In this document: one piece after another, positions 22,945 to 36,327 of the stretch
How the letters are laid out: each line of letters starts with the position of its first letter
Numbering within the stretch: position 1 is the stretch's first letter
DNA from: Piper betle
Taxonomy: Eukaryota; Streptophyta; Magnoliopsida; Piperales; Piperaceae
Reading direction: 5' to 3'
Length of the DNA: 64,000 nt
Assembly: GCA_033002965.1 (NCBI GenBank)
Contig: JAURVB010006358.1
Coordinates: forward strand, 25,576-89,575
Translations under genes and position numbers: made by a program
The notes under the pieces: generated by a model
What the model was told of the DNA's origin: nothing
Seen by the model: only the letters and a program-made list of their open reading frames with translations
Database searches by the model: none

Positions 22945-23640
22945 AAAAGACCCGGAAAATTTGTGATTCCATGTTCAATTGGAGGAAATGTTTATTGTAA
23001 TGCTTTATGTGACTTAGGTTCTAGCATTAATCTTATGCCTTTTTCTATTTTCAAAAGTTAGGAATCGAGGATATTGCTCCTACCAACATCACACTCCAGT
23101 TGGCTGACCGATCATTGGTATATCCTAAAGGAGTCATTGAAGATGTTTTAATGAAGGTTGACAAGTTTATCTTTCTTAGAGATTTTGTAGTGCTTGAAAT
23201 GGAAGGAAGGAATGGCAATATATGACTCATTGTTGGGAGAGGTTTCTTGGCAATGGGGAGAACATTAATTGACGTAGCTGCTGGAAAATTTACGCTTAGG
23301 GTAAACAACGATTATGTCACATACAACATTTTTAAATCCATGAATTGCCCGGATGAAACATATGATTGTTCTAAAATTGAACTATTTGATAATATAATGT
23401 ACAAAGGGGATCAGTTGAGTGATTCATTACATAAAGCCATAAATTCTCTTTGTGAAGAAGATATTGATGTGGAAGAAATGGTTAAAGTATTAGATTTGCA
23501 ACTGATCTTGCCTAAAAGATTTAAAGATGTGGAAACCTTAGATCTACCATGTCATAGATTGCTGCCATTGGTTGAAGTACCACCTAATTTGCAGATTATC
23601 AAGATGGTTGAGCTGTAGACGTTAAACCAAGCGCTTCTTG
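22945..23640 (+). pseudogene. Retroviral-type aspartic protease joined directly to the end of pol
   Basis: DPGKFVIPCSIGGN, then YCNALCDLGSSINLMP (the protease active-site region, with DLGSS in place of the usual DTG/DLGAS), LADRSLVYPKGVIEDVLMKV and VGRGFLAMGRTLIDVAAGKF are the Athila/Tat protease pattern. After VEVPPNLQ the text goes straight to L.TLNQALLGGQPK (nucleotide GCTTCTTGGGGGGCAACCCAAG), the landmark that normally follows integrase. RT, RNase H and integrase are therefore absent. Two stops and a frameshift are present. Confidence 0.8.
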
Positions 23641-24647
23641 GGGGGCAACCCAAGTGATTTATTTTAAAAGTTTATTTTTATTTGTAGATTTTTTTAATAT
23701 TTCTTTTTATTTTGTAGCATGGGTCAAGTGCAAATTCAATTATTCATGATAATCATCCACCGACTAATTGGTTGAGGGAGTTCTCTTTCACTTCTTTTTC
23801 TTTATTTTTATTTTTTAGGACAATGTCTAGTTTAAGTATAGGGGTGATGCCTTAATTTTTTACATATTGTTCATGCTCGACTCATGTTTAGATTTAGATA
23901 TATATATATATATTGTGTAGTTTAGTGTAAAAATTTTATTATGCATTATGCAATAGTATTTTAGTCTCTTGGTTCAATGATAGACACATGTGAATTAGTC
24001 TTACCTTCTTGGGAAAACTTGATTAATTGAGATGAGGGATGAACCGAGTAAAAGATTGTAGTTGAGAGTTGGTTCTCTACCGTATATTATTTTCACAATC
24101 CTTTGGTTTAGATGATTTCAATGAATGGTTTGCAATAAGGATTGTACATGATGGTCATGACTTTTAGAATTTGCCCTAGCGACTTTCAAGGCGAAATATT
24201 TGACTTGCCATGTTGATGGAAAATGATATAGGCATTTCTTTTTGATGAGTCTGGGCCTTTCTTCAAGCCTACCTAATATGAATTATCCTCTGTACACAAT
24301 TTCATGGCCTTTATTATACATATTTGTTTGATTACCCTTATTTTAGCCTTGGCCTTTTTATTGAAAATATATCTTGTTGCTTGAGTCCTAGCACCCTAGT
24401 GTTTTGAATTCGTTCTAAATTCTAACAAGGATGAAACTTTGAATAGTATAGGGGGAAGGCATTGCGTGTTATAGAGTGGTGATTGAGTAGATAGTGTGGA
24501 CTTTCCTGGCACTTTGCTTTGTAAACAAAAAAGAGAAGAAAAACAAAAAGAAGAAGAAGAAGAAATTAAAAAAAAAGAAAAGAAAAAGATGAAGCAATGA
24601 TCCTCCACCAGTAAATACAAGATGAAGCAAGAGTGTTCCACTGGTTT

Positions 24648-24678
<31 letters not shown>

Positions 24679-25236
24679 AAGCAATAGGTAGTCAATGGAA
24701 AATCAAAGCAAAGTTAGTTCTTATATTGGGTCAACTCGATACTACATTTAAGGAAGTTTGTGTCATATTGCTTGGAGATTTTTTTACATATATATCAGGA
24801 TTTAGAAAGGATTTTTAATTCAAGGGTGCATATTAGCCTCTGATTTTTCTATCTTATTTATCCTATTTTTGGTCCCTAGCCCCTGGCCCCATTACAACCT
24901 ATAAAGACCTATTGATTCTATTAATCGGCATTACCTACATTAGTGGAGATAGGAGCGAAAGGTAAACATATTTGAGCATGTGCTTGATTGTATTCTCTTG
25001 GTTGTAGATGAGAATAATAAGCCAATGGACTTATCACACACACACACGGAGAGCTTTCTTTTGGATGTGATTGATGAAAGGGAATTTTTGATTTGATTGA
25101 CATTTTGTTGACTCTTAATGGTTTGATTGAGAATCATATGAGAACATAATGGTGGGGATTAAGTATTTTTGTGTAGTAAAATTTTCTTTGTTATGATATT
25201 TTGCTCGGGATGCACAAAAGTTAAAGTTTGGGGGTG
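23641..25236 (+). other. 3' untranslated region and polypurine tract of the gag element
   Basis: Long non-coding stretch after pol, as usual in this lineage, with a (GAA)-rich purine patch at 24525-24600 and an (AAATAAAAGA)-like repeat at about 24650-24680. It ends in the polypurine tract AAAGTTTGGGGGTG (about 25223-25236) directly before the LTR. Confidence 0.65.
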
Positions 25237-26395
25237 TGTTAAGTGTTTAAAGTATACAATATTTACCCATGTTTTTAATGTAATTTTGTACTTCCCGGGT
25301 ATAAATATTATTAATTAAGCGATATTTTACTTTATTTTTTTTGTTAATTAAAATTTTATTAGATATGCGTAATTTTGGTGTTTCAATGCAGAAAAAGATG
25401 AATAAATTAAGCTTTGGATTTGATTGGTCATGATATTTGGCCCCACCCAATGGCTATAATTTATGGTGTTCAATGGAGTCGAAGAGTTGAAAACTTGAAG
25501 GGGCATTATAATTAATTAGACTACGTCGATTTGTGAACACCATCTTCAAATTCTTGTATCTTCACTTCTATATAAATGGGTGGCCATTTGCTGTTTGAGA
25601 TATCATATCTCAACTCTTGGTTTAGGAGTTTAGTAGAAGAAATAGTTCTAGTTTTGTAATTCTTTTCTCTTTTATAATGAAAACTATTTTATTTTTTATA
25701 CTGTTTTCTATTTTATTATAGAGTAATCTTTTATTTCGTTCTAGATAAGAATGGAACTTAACATGATTTAATTAAATTCATTACAACTTCTTATTCATTT
25801 ATGCAATCAGATTGTCTGAGTTATCATGTTTTAAATGCTAAGAGTAGATTGATCACCTATTTCTTAGATCATAAGGTTTAATTAAATTTTGGGAGCAATT
25901 AATTAGATTAGTCATTGATAATTCATCATACGACAAGTCTTCGACTTGTTTGTCGTTGTGGTCGGGAGATACACAACATCGTATGCGATTGTAAAGCAAA
26001 TCTTAATGCATTATTTTGTTGATTAATCAATTATCACCGGGAGGTAGAAATTGAGGCAAAATAATAGAAGCATGAAGGAGCAGGAGCCACCATGTCATAT
26101 AATTATCCTAGATCGACAATTCGAGAAAATAAAAGATAAGAAGAAGATTTGATGAAGATTAAATTCATGTTAAGGGAAATTTGACTTTAGAACGAGTTTT
26201 ATTATTTTAACTTTGCTTTTAATTTAAAGTTACTACTTAGATTTAGTTAAGTCAGTTGTCTTTGTTTAATTCTTCATTTTATTTTCTTTAATTAATTTAA
26301 GGAAATTCATCTCCCTGTGGGATGATACTCGATTTTATCATTATATTACTTGTTTTGACCATGTATACTTTCATGTCAGTAAAATTATTCGAACA
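25237..26395 (+). repeat. Family-C 3' LTR
   Basis: It begins TGTTAAGTGTTTAAAGTATA straight after the polypurine tract and ends ATTATTCGAACA. U5 contains CTCCCTGTGGGATGATACTC, the Athila/Tat consensus. At 1159 bp it agrees with the minus-strand solo copy at 34507-35696. It is followed by the middle of a family-B LTR, with no recognisable TSD. Confidence 0.85.
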
Positions 26396-27438
26396 GGTAC
26401 GGCCGTGACCCCCTCGCGGGTGACTTTCCATTTGTACCACTAATGAAAACCAATGCGGCCACATTCGCCATAGGTGACTAAGTTTTTCTTATCACTGTTC
26501 ATCACCCTTGCTGTCGCCACATATTAGGCTATTTTCCTATGATGGCAAGCCACCTCCGGTCGACCTGACCACCCACATAGCTCCCCCTCACCGAGATCTA
26601 CATTTTGAGACAATCCATGACAACCACCACGGCCACGATCACCGCCAGCGTCGTCGTCTCACCCGGCGGTGACACTGCCCTCTTTCTATCCATTTTTTGG
26701 CCAGCCAGTGGCCGGACTCCTCCAATCGTCACCACTAGCACCTTTGCCATGACGCCCCCTATCGATCCCAGCCTGTTTGGCCCATTTACAAATCGGCATT
26801 TTTCTGTGACAGGCACAACCGCCCCTGTTTGGCCCATTTACCAGCGTGGTCATGCCTGCATCCACCTGTTCATGTGCGTGTCTATGTCTACCAAGTGTTG
26901 GTGTCCGCCAAGTCAACCCACCAATTTATTTAACCCAGACTGGGTTGGTTCAGCCCTTTCAGTTTGGTCTAGTTTAGCTCAGATCGGTTGGGTTTAGCTC
27001 ATTTACGGACTGTTTTCATCTGTTCTTGCACTGTTTTTAGTAATTTGAGAACTTCTATATTAGTTTAAATGCATATTCTCATGATTTAGCATGATTGGAG
27101 GTAATGGTGATTTTTATGTATTTATTGTTTTATTTATTCATTATTATTTATTTATTTTTATTCATTTGTTTAACATATATGACAAATGTTTACATGATTA
27201 TTTGTTATTATTAATATCATATTTACTTATGAATATTAGTCTTATTATGTGTACTAAATTGTATATATTTATTTATATGTGTGTGTGTATATATATATAT
27301 ATCTATATATTTGTTTTTTATGTGTATATTATTATTTATTTGTATTTAAATATGTATTCTTGTAGTGTATGACTATAATATTATTAATATTCATGATTAA
27401 TGAGTATTAACTATTTGTTTGTTTATTTATTTAATTAT

Positions 27439-27478
<40 letters not shown>

Positions 27479-28737
27479 GTTTACTAACACGAGTATATAT
27501 TCATATTCACTCGTATTTACCCGTATATTTATATAGTATAATTATATTATTATTTTACTATTAGAGTACTATTCATGTTTATGTATTTATTATTTACCTA
27601 ATTATCTGAGTGTATTTATTTGTTATTTATTATTATGTCTTGATTTTTTGTGCCACATGTTTAGTTATAGGTTTGTTAGTATTGTTTTCTTTGTTGTGAT
27701 ATATTGATAATATGAGTACACACCACAAGCATGCATCATATAATGATGTTGGTATTTAATTTAGTAGTGGATTCCGATGTAGGTTTCGGAGTCCGACCTC
27801 GCTATAGATGTGCAGATACTCTTAGAGCTTGGACCACAGGTCCACAAGACTCTCCCTCTTTGCTTGACTACTTGTGTGTAGAGTTTAATCGTGTTTTAGA
27901 CGTAGGACGACATTGGCGGTGTTTTAGTTGCATCCCTCCGATGTCGAGCCATTTAGTTGCGTTTTCTACGCATGTTTAATAAAACTACAAGGATGAGATC
28001 CCTTATTGGTTTTCGAACTGAAGCTCTAGAAATGTATGATACAAGCCTTTTTCCTATGCCTATTATATAAGTATGCACATTTTACGTGATTTCACTAATA
28101 AGAGAATGAGTGGTACGGAGATATGTATGGACCACACTAGTAATCCTTCAAACCCTGAGGTAGTACGGTGTATGAGGGTACTATGTAATGCAGCGCATTT
28201 ATGGAATTTATGGCACTAACTTAATTGCTCCTTTTGCCACTCGAGTACCGTGGCGGGTGATATGGAAGATGTGAGGGCGTAAGCGTTGTATGTATGAATA
28301 TGATTATGAGCCATGCATGCGAGCCGACATTTGCTTAAGCATGTTTGCTTACCACCTAGTGTGAGGCAATCTTGAAGTTTCATAAGTTTTTGTGGGTAAT
28401 GGAATACCTATTTGTCAGTTTGCATTAATTATTTTTTGGATCAGTAACAATCGTTACTGACGTTTTTCATATAATATATGTAGGTCTTGAAATCTTGAGT
28501 TGACTCTGGTGGGAGGGCAGATAAATGCTACACACACTTGAACTTATCGCAGTTATTTACTTTTTAATCTTATTTATGTTTGATGTAACAGTGTTTTCCA
28601 TTCTCATGGCACCAAGAGGGTTGTTTCAATTTATTTTATCGATCGAGTCGTACTGACCAACAACTTTAAATATGATTAGACTCGATCGTAATATTTCTGA
28701 TCTGGTTCTTAGGTGAACTGAAAGCGGGGTGCTATAA
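26396..28737 (+). repeat. Family-B LTR, 3' two-thirds
   Basis: It enters the family-B LTR in its GC-rich part (TGACTTTCCATTTGTACC) and runs through GTTCATGTGCGTGTCTATGTC, TTATTTAACCCAGAC, long TTTATT and (AT)n runs, TTATATAAG (TATA, 28063), AAGGATGAGATCCCTT (27989), and CAGTAACAATCGTTACTG (28442), to GGGGTGCTATAA at about 28737. The first third is missing. It lies between the family-C LTR and a chromovirus LTR. Confidence 0.8.
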
Positions 28738-30132
28738 TTATCATATAATAATTTCATAATAAGCATAACATACATCAAACAAAAACATGAAAAATAATAA
28801 AAAATTAGGTTTATGGCACGAGTGCTGCGGCACTGAAATATTGGCTTCTGAGTGCTGTGATGCTGGTCCTCGGTTCATAAGTTTACACATAAGTGTCACA
28901 ACACTGAAGTCTGGGCCTCTAAGTGCAGCAGAGCTGCATCACAAACTCATGTTTTTCTATGCCCAATCTGGGTGGCGAGTGCCACGACACTGGTCCGATA
29001 ATTTCTAATCCGAAATTGTTTATCTCGTTTAGTCCTAATTTTTATCAAACAAAAACAAGATTTTCATGCTTTCTTAACTATTAAACCAATGGTTTAGAAG
29101 GTTTTTAATCTAACATGATTTACCCTACTTTTCAATGATTTTAGTTTAGAGAAAACAAACATAACAATGGTGAACATATTCTAAACTCATTTTGCCCCCC
29201 ACAACTTGATTTTAAAACTTAGTTAAATCATTAGAATTATTGTCATGTATAACCTATTTACAATAATTCTATGTATGAATTAATATCTAAAACATCGTTC
29301 TAACAAGTCATACAAACATAGAACATGTAGCAAGCATGTATATAGTATAGATTATCAAACAAAGCATAGAACATGAAGATGTTGCATGACTCTATACTAA
29401 TTATATATATTAGTTGAGATTACTAACCTCTTTCTTGGGTGAAAAAGCCAAGAACTTCACACAAAACAATTCCACAAAGGAATCCCCAAGGTAATGAAAG
29501 AGGGTGGCAAAGAGAAGGTAGAGAGAGGGCATGCTAGAGAGAGAAGATGACCACAAGGGAGAGAGAGCGGCTAGGTTTTCAAGTTGCAAATAATGCAAGT
29601 CGTCCTCCTATGTCCTCCTTATATACTTATGAGTCATCTAGTTACATATGAACCTAAGTGTGCAAACCTCCTACACAAACACCTAAGTGTGCAAACCTAT
29701 CCACATTCAATGACTAATTCTCACCCTAAGGCAAAACTCGACCGTTGGACAACTGATAATGCTAGATTTCCACTTAAATCACTTGATCTTGTAAATAATT
29801 GTCTCAGTCCACATATTAGACTTAAAAACTAGTCAAACTTACCATTAGGGATATGTAACTCCTAAAGGTAAAAACTTCACCGACAGCTAATCACTAGAGA
29901 TTTGAATTGACCATTTGTCCCTTTCATAATTAAGCATTAGACAATGATCAAACTTAGCCAAACTTAATATAATTAACACATAATTATACAATTCCAAGTA
30001 TTTTTCATTAGTCTAGACTAACTAATACTAAGAAAAATTTTTATGTGCTAAAAATAAGGAGTCAACTATAGTTATATCCTATTGAAAAGAAGGGAAAATG
30101 GGCTAAGTAATATTGACATAGAGGCTAGATAT
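28738..30132 (-). repeat. Chromovirus (Tekay/Del-like) LTR, minus strand
   Basis: On the minus strand the sequence just before it is CAGGACTAAATTTTCTTTAA then TGAGGGTAGAA, the polypurine context typical of Tekay/Del elements, followed by TGTAATATC as LTR start. Inside are GGCACTCG/CACGACACTGG words (28810-29000) seen in this group and CCTTATATAC (TATA on the minus strand) at about 29618. It is preceded on its own strand by an integrase C-terminus. Confidence 0.65.
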
Positions 30133-30149
30133 TACATTCTACCCTCATT

Positions 30150-30650
30150 AAAGAAAATTTAGTCCTGAAATTTTTCTAAGGAAAAAGCTCCAGGTACTTT
30201 GATCTCATACCCGCTTTAACCTCCCATGTGTCTTCTTCTAAGGCATGATTCCTCTTTAAAACCTTCACCGTATGTTGGTTTTTGTCCATAGTACGCTTTC
30301 CTTGGTGGCTAGAATTTTCAGGGGCTTCTCCATATAAGACATATCCTCCTGAATTTCCAGCTCACTGAAATCTATCTAGTGGGATATATCTAGAATGCAC
30401 TTCTTCAAGATGGAGATGTGAAATATGTCATGTGCCAAGTATGATACTTTTCACATTTGCCAAATCATCATTCCCCTGATTGGTGAAATCTTAAGAAAGA
30501 CATCATCTCCTACTTCAAACTCTAAGTTCCTTTCGTGCAAATCTATATAAGACTTCTAGCGATCTTGTGCCTACTTTATTATCTTCCTAATCAAGTCAAC
30601 TATCTTGATAGTTTCCTCAATCATCTTTTGTCTAACTAGCACTAGATTTA
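30150..30650 (-). pseudogene. Chromovirus integrase C-terminus
   Basis: The minus-strand translation gives SYIDLHERNLEFEVGDDVFL, KISPIRGM, SYLAHDIFHISILKKCILD, IDFSELEIQEDMSY and EKPLKILATKESVLWTKTN, the C-terminal integrase of Ty3/gypsy chromoviruses (the H.VFHVS.L.KY, D..HVI, E.PV.IL and R..K.IP..KVLW blocks). Stops and frame changes are present. It lies next to the LTR in the correct order and orientation, so this is the 3' end of one decayed element. Confidence 0.75.
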
Positions 30651-30779
30651 ATTATGTTAGGGTTATAACAAGTGTGTAATTATCCACTAAGTGTACTTAT
30701 AACCTTAAACCCTAATTAAATCACCTAATAAGTTTTGACAAGTAATTAAGTAAGATAATTAATTTAATTAAGTCTCTCA

Positions 30780-32357
30780 ATGTTGAACATCCGAGGAGGC
30801 CTTGCTTCATTTTACATGCTAATCTGATCCAAGTATGATTTGGTTTCATCTGTTTGTTAGGATACGCAGGTCGGGCTTGTTGAGTTAGGATAAGGAACTT
30901 AACTCATTTAGATCATACGACTCTTGTGATTCATATCTCCTCAACTCCTTGAGTAAGGTTTTCATCAAGTATTAGACATAGGAAACATCAGCACCGTTTT
31001 ATCGGATCCCTTTGTTGTCGGGGCATTTATTTTAGTTTTTTGTAGTTTAGTAATTTTTTAAAGGTTGAGATCCCTTGATGTTTTTGAAAGCTAAGATTTA
31101 GAAATCATATGATATAACTCTCTACCTAAGCCTACTGTATAAGTATATGAAGATTTACATTTTACAATCATGAGAGAAATGCACCAAAAATTAAGAATTG
31201 TAATAGTAGTCCTTTACACCTAAAGTAGTGCAATGTATGAGGATACTGTTTAACATACCACAGTTTATTGTTATGCACATGTATGCTAACGTGCTTGAGA
31301 GCTGACTTATTTCATATGAATTATCCTTGCTTACTACCCAGTGGGCCTTTTCATGAAGTTTAAAGATTTTTTGTGGGTAAAGGAGTACCCGTCTAGCATT
31401 CTTGAAATATGAGTAGTTATTTCGGATCGGTAATTAAGTTTGTTTGATTATTGACGTGTTTCCTTATATCTATGCAGGTGAGGTCTTGTGGTGTTGGTCA
31501 GCTTAGGCACACAAATTAGAGGCTCATGGCAGGGGCAAGGTCCTTGATGTCTTTTGTGTACCATATTTGGGTTTGTAATGGATTTTTTTATTTTGTGGCA
31601 TGTGCTCAGAATTTCTCTGAGACTATGTATGATTTTGGAATTAGGTTTATGTGATGTTGGTTTGCCTACATGTGTATTGTTATTATTATTTTATCATTAT
31701 TGTCAAGGTCTTAACTTTGCTTCCAAGGCTAACTATTTTCTATAGGGTATGTATAATCCTCAATGTCCTGAAACATGACGTGGAGCATTTAAGGTAAGCT
31801 AACGTGGATGGAGGAGCTACGGTTCATACCTCATGAAGATCAAGTGTTAGGGTATGATATCTTAATGCTTGGAGAATGCCTCTATGTTTTAAGCTTAATT
31901 GCGAGGTATGTGGAACAGCTAATCACAACCCAATGTCTTTAATATTACATGCACCATCTAATAATAAGTTACCTAGCTCAAACACTGGAACTAAGTATAA
32001 GAATTGGATCACGTATCCACATTATGAAAAACTCAACCTCTTAGCTACATTGGGTGTGTTGCCTTTTTGTAGCTCGGAGTGATCATTGCATTTGAAAATT
32101 ATCCTCTTAGTTGTAGAGGAGGTGTTGTCTTACTTGTAGCCCAGAGTGCTCATATCAGAAGCCGTAAAGTTAAGACCCTTCCTATAATATTATGATCAGT
32201 ATGCATTGTATGAAAATTTTGATAAGGTTCTGTCTTAAGCTTTGTTGAGGCTTGAGATCTACTTTCGTAAAGTTGTCCAAATTAGTAATCCAATGACTAA
32301 CTTTTTGATTTATAACATAATGATTTGGTCCAAGTTCGTGCAAAATTAGGGTGTTAC
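30780..32357 (+). repeat. Family-G LTR (relative of families A and B), 5' end uncertain
   Basis: It shares the order of small landmarks with family B: CGTTTTATCGGATCCCTTTG, AAGGTTGAGATCCCTT (31061), a GTATAAGTATATG TATA-like box (31137), GTATGAGGATACTGTTTAA, TTTTTTGTGGGTAAAGGAGTACC, GATTATTGACGTGTTTCC then ATGCAGGTGAGG, and the end TAGGGTGTTACA at 32357. The sequence between these words is otherwise different, so it is a third family or an old copy. Confidence 0.6.
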
Positions 32358-34385
32358 ATTATAGATATGACATGCATGCATATTACACATTTTAAATGTC
32401 AACGACAGGGTGATTAGATGCATGATATAAGGTACTCATTTACAAAGCCTTATCATGTGAGCATCTGGTCAATGTAAAATGGATCGTATTTGGAGCAGCC
32501 TTCTATGCCAATCATGGATTGTGGCTCATCGAGTTAAATTAGAAACTCATGGGTTTATATATGCAATTATTACATGAAGGATATTAATTCTCTTAGTCTC
32601 ATGAACATCAATCTCATCCTCAATTTAATCTAGAAAATCCTAACCAAAGTTAAAGAATAAAAAATAATTTCGAAATTTCAATCTTCATTCGTCTCAAATC
32701 TCTCTGATAGTATTTGTTACTTAAAAATCTCATACAAAGAGATTAATTAAGACTAGATAGAAGAAAAGGTTATGTGGTGTTGTTACTTAATTTCAAATCA
32801 TCAAATAGGCCTTAAGATTAATTAGACATTTCATGTAGTTCAATAGGACAATAGAAGGATAATATCTATTCCAAGAGGTAATTAACAAAACTATTATCTT
32901 TATATTTGTAAAAACTAAGGAGCAAGGTCAGGTCATCATTTATCATCTAATATGAGTTACCCAAATAGTTCTAAAATGTATAAAATTCACAAATTAGAAA
33001 TAACAATGAAAGTCAAAATCAAGAACATGCAAAATGTATGAAATTTGCATTACTCATCAGGGATTTTGCAAACTATATACAATACAAAATAAACTATATG
33101 ATTTACAATATCCTTTTTAGATTGCAGATTATATAAATAATACATAGCACATTATACAAATCGCATTACAGTTTGGGAACTTCACAAATTATATGAGCAA
33201 TAAATACAAATTCCATTTAATTTGCATTATTCTTCGAGAATTTTGTAAATTATTTATAAAAGATAAAATGTATCAAGTCTTGGACTTGGACATTTCAGAT
33301 ATTGATGATGAAACATTATTCAAATGGATTACATGATAAATTACTCTTTTATAATGTTCAGTTGAATTAGAACTTGGAATGTTGTGATATTTTAGATTAA
33401 TTCTGGTTATGTTATGGTGAATGTGAGTGAACATTGACATGGTCTTAGTCCAGGTGTTTTGGACTTGAACGTAAGCTAAAACTTTGATGGAACTTTGAAG
33501 ACTAAAATGTCTAGGCTAGGATTATTTAGTTATAAATAGAAGGTTCGGCCTATTGAGAAGAATTGGAACTTCAATGGTATAATCATAAGAAGAAAAGGAA
33601 GAAAGATTGAGAATTAGGAATCTAGATTTGGTATACTTTGTTAAAGCTTCATTTACTAGGTTCTCAACTTTCGGATTCAAGAGAATGTGCTACAATTGGT
33701 TATTGTATTTAAATCTCTCGAGTGATTCTATGTAAAAGATCTTGTTTATCTTCTAAGAATTGTTGTAAATAATATTGGGTGTGATCTTGTGGTGTTTGCT
33801 TGCACTATTGGGCTATTGTACATTTCAGGTGTAAAGTGGGTTTGAGCGTGTTCAAATTGTTAGTGTCAAGTTGGCTTATGAAGTCAAGTGAGCGGTCAAG
33901 GGAAGGGCAAGCATGTGACTGCTTATGAAGTTGACTCGGGCTTCAGTGCGGTGAAGGATAAGTGAGCTTGTAAACACTTAGGCTTACTTGATGAAAGACA
34001 AGTGGTTGTACACTTAGATTGTAACACACTTTCGGTTTGGTTATAAAAGCATAGAAGATTTACCTAACTATAGGACACGGTGATATAGAAGAGACAACAT
34101 ACTACTTAGTAATCTCTTAAAAAATCATCGTGTGAACTATTTATATTTATATTTCTTATTTTCCACTAGCTTGATCTATTTCGGACTAACTAGATTGTCA
34201 ATACATAAGATTTATGACAAATTTGTTAATAGATCACTTGTAATTTTGGTGGAGTTAGACTTACATCTCTCCACTAACACATCAAGTACAATTTACTTTA
34301 TATTTCACAAACGATTTTAATTAAGGTTGGATAGGACTTTTCTAATCACTTTGTACATTTTGTTATACTTCTAGTTTCATCTAGA
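32358..34385. other. Unassigned AT-rich sequence with degenerate repeats
   Basis: At 32980-33260 a word like TTTGCATTA..C..G.GATTTTG.AAA.TAT recurs three to four times at 60-75 bp spacing; a related word occurs just right of the 23-kb element at 57447-57480. At 33500-34080 there is LTR-like sequence with GTTATAAATAGAAGG (about 33525). No gene seen. Confidence 0.35.
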
Positions 34386-34506
34386 TCTTTTGTAAAACCC
34401 AAACATTGGGTTAGGTTTTACCCGATTATAGTTTTCATGGTTCAGGTCTGTATTGAGTTGGTTCGAACAAGCTTGAGCAAACTAATTTTCAGACTATGAG
34501 TATGGG

Positions 34507-35696
34507 TGTTTGATTAATTCAATAACATGTAAGTATACATAGTCAAAACAAGTAATATAATGACTAATTTAAATATAGTTCTACATAGAGATGAATTTCT
34601 TTAAATTAATTAAAAAAATGAAATTAAGAACAAAACAAAAACAATCGTTTTAACAAAATCTACGTAATAACTTTAAATTAAAGAAAAAGTGATAATGATA
34701 AAACTCGTTCTAGAGTCGAATTTCCCTTAACTTGAATTTAATATTCATCACATCTTACTCTTATCTTTTATTCTCTTGAATTGCCGATCTATGAGAATTA
34801 TATGACATGGTGGCTCCTGATCCTTCATGCATCTATTATTTTGCCTCAATTACTACCTCCCAGTGATAATTGATTAATCAACAAAATAACGCATTATGAT
34901 TTGCCTTACAATCACATACAATGTTGTGTATCTCCCGACCACAACAACAAAAAAGTCAAAAGACTCGTCGTATGATGAATTATCAATGACTAATCTGACT
35001 GATTTCTCCTGAAATCTAATTAAACCTCATGATCTAAGTAATAGGTGATCAGTCTACTCTTAGCATTGAAAACATGATAATTCAAGCAATCCAATTGAAT
35101 AAAAGAGTAAGAGGTTGAAATTAATTCAATTAAACCATGTTAAGTTCCATTCTTCTCTAGAACAAAATAAAGGATCACTCCATAATAAAAATAGAAAACA
35201 TTATAAAGAAGAAACTACTTCTTATTATGAAAGGAAAAGAATTATAAAAACTAGAACTACTTCTAAGCCAAGACTTGAGATATCCCAAACAACAAATAAC
35301 CAACCCTTTATATAGAAGATGAGATACCCAAGAGATACAAGAATTTAAGGAAGGATTCTACAACTCGATGTAGTCTAATTGATTTTGATTTCTGATGAAA
35401 TTTCCAACTCTCTGACTTACTCAAATGTAGCCAAAGCTATGTATATCCATCCGCATTGAGTTTTGTCAACACCATAAATTGTAGCCATCAATGGGTGGGG
35501 TCTAATGCTCTAACCAATAATTCCTAAGCTTCATTGTTTTTAATTTTTTTCAACATTAAACTAAAAATTAAACATATATAATAAAATATTAATTAACTAA
35601 AAAAATAGAGTAAAATATAACCTAATTAATAATATATATACCCAGGATGTGCAAAATCACATTAAAAGCATGGGTAAATATTGTATACTTTAGACA
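34507..35696 (-). mobile_element. Family-C solo LTR, minus strand
   Basis: It is the reverse complement of the LTR at 25237-26395 (minus-strand start TGTCTAAAGTATACAATATT, end ATTAATCAAACA). It is flanked by a perfect TSD ATGGG (34502-34506 and 35697-35701). The interrupted family-B LTR text TATGAG-TATGGG-CCCAGATGGCC is restored by removing it. Confidence 0.9.
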
Positions 35697-36327
35697 ATGG
35701 GCCCAGATGGCCATATGAACATGTTATAGTGGCTGAGTAGGCCTGACATGTAGATGACAAGATCATGAGTTATCAGTGTATACGCAAGGTATACAAATGA
35801 TTTTTATGAGTTAGTTAGGGTTTTAGGCCGTTACACCGTTTAGTATCCGTTTGGGATTTTTTGGGTATTTCATTTGCAAGAAGCATAGGAATTTCGGATC
35901 ACAAGATTATGCCCATGTGGGCCCTGCTTATTTAAGTTCAAGGTTCGAGGCTCATTTAGCCTTCTTGCCTCAATTCCCACCTATATAGTCACTTTTAAGA
36001 TAGGAGATAGTTTTGACTTTGGACAGTCCCGATCTGAGCTTTCCGTCCATATGTATATTACATATACCCATAGGTGGGCTCCACTAGGCCACATGTTATT
36101 GAACGTTCGGATCATGCCACGTGGCAAGATCTAAGCCATACACTCAACCTTATCTTCACCTATTTATTTCCATAGAGTTTTCCAATCATTTTCAAAGTTA
36201 CACCCTAGCGCTGCTGACACTTTGGCTTGTGGCCAGCGAATTTGTGCCTCCACCCTTGGCCACCAGACTGGCACCACCATGACCACCTCGTGGTTGACTT
36301 TCTATCTGTACCCTTCACGACCGCCAG

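Noticed and set aside
27091..27372. Hydrophobic open frame resembling a membrane protein
   Set aside because: It comes from TTTATT and AT runs in a family-B LTR and is not kept in other copies.
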